Source: Hydnum rufescens UP504
Taxonomy: Eukaryota > Basidiomycota > Agaricomycetes > Cantharellales > Hydnaceae
Assembly (NCBI GenBank): GCA_014904985.1
Contig: MU129229.1
Coordinates: 1 to 41,026 of the forward strand
Direction of reading: 5' to 3'
Length of the DNA: 41,026 nt
The translations under genes were made by a program, and so were the position numbers. The notes under the pieces are model-generated. The model was not told the origin of the DNA. It searched no databases and was given only the letters and a program-made list of their open reading frames with translations. This document shows, piece by piece, positions 40,850-41,026 of the stretch (the stretch's first letter is position 1; each line of letters opens with the position of its first letter).

Positions 40850-41026
40850 CTAGGCTTCTTCTACACTAGCTTGATCCATAGCAACTATCAAACTGGCCTC
40901 CTGTGGCTCAAAGGACTCTTCCAACTCTCCACCCTCTGTATCATCAGAACTTGCATCAGAATTATAGTCTTCAAATGATCTCTCATTCCTTCGAGTAGTC
41001 AGACTACTCTCTCCAACAACAACAAC
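40850..41026 (-). CDS. C-terminal end of a second KDZ-type transposase (partial)
   Basis: Minus strand, 58 codons open to the window edge, stop TAG at 40852-40850. Reads VVVGESSLTTRRNERS, then an acidic tail with SDASSDDTEGGELEE. The tail resembles the C-terminus of the KDZ transposase at 25018-28138 (SSSSDGDDGELEEDCE). The following cassette block supports the assignment. The catalytic region would lie to the right of the window, so intactness cannot be judged. Confidence 0.55.
   Translation of the reverse strand, partial: VVVVGESSLTTRRNERSFEDYNSDASSDDTEGGELEESFEPQEASLIVAMDQASVEEA

Overview
This window looks like chromosomal DNA of an Agaricomycete fungus (mushroom-forming basidiomycete). 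The evidence is short 44-71 nt GT-AG introns, a fungal alanine-glyoxylate aminotransferase split into 17 exons, and transposon families typical of these genomes: copia elements primed by half initiator tRNA-Met, Ty3/gypsy elements, a tyrosine-recombinase retroelement of the DIRS/Ngaro type, and KDZ transposons with a CxC motif. No bacterial gene structure is present.

Layout. 1-2611: 5' part of a minus-strand copia element (LTR, primer site, gag, protease, start of integrase), CpG-rich and fairly fresh. 2841-5257: an array of about 300-bp tandem repeats, then a small non-coding LTR element. 5446-5890: a fragment of the non-coding 3' cassette of a KDZ element. 6121-6842: a truncated minus-strand copia. 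7446-12336: the only clear host gene island, with the aminotransferase, a short unknown ORF and a four-exon membrane-anchored unknown gene. 12951-18474: a decayed DIRS/Ngaro-like element with another insertion inside. 19056-22878: a palindrome of 3823 bp with a one-base centre, apparently perfect. 23691-29146: a KDZ transposon with repeated exon-intron units before the transposase and hairpin-bearing introns after it. 29147-36323: two gypsy elements, the second hit by a solo LTR. 36327-38147: low-information repeats. 38148-41026: a second KDZ element on the minus strand, of which the 3' end of the transposase, a second long palindrome and a tandem array of spliced hairpin modules are visible.

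The most unusual content is the non-coding part of the KDZ elements. Three copies (5446-5890, 28191-29146, 38148-40770) share short introns, most with a central GAGCAG/CTGCTC hairpin, each donor preceded by a second hairpin in the exon. In the two larger copies an inverted-repeat core carrying TATA-like sequence lies between introns pointing away from it, as if it were a bidirectional promoter. In the 38-kb copy the exon-intron units are tandemly duplicated. I know of no described system with this layout; that transcripts exist is inference.

Apart from the leftmost copia and the gene island, most of the window is strongly depleted of CpG, and several catalytic codons of the elements are changed in the way expected from CpG deamination. 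The elements therefore look like methylated, silenced relics, and most listed coding regions are pseudogenes.
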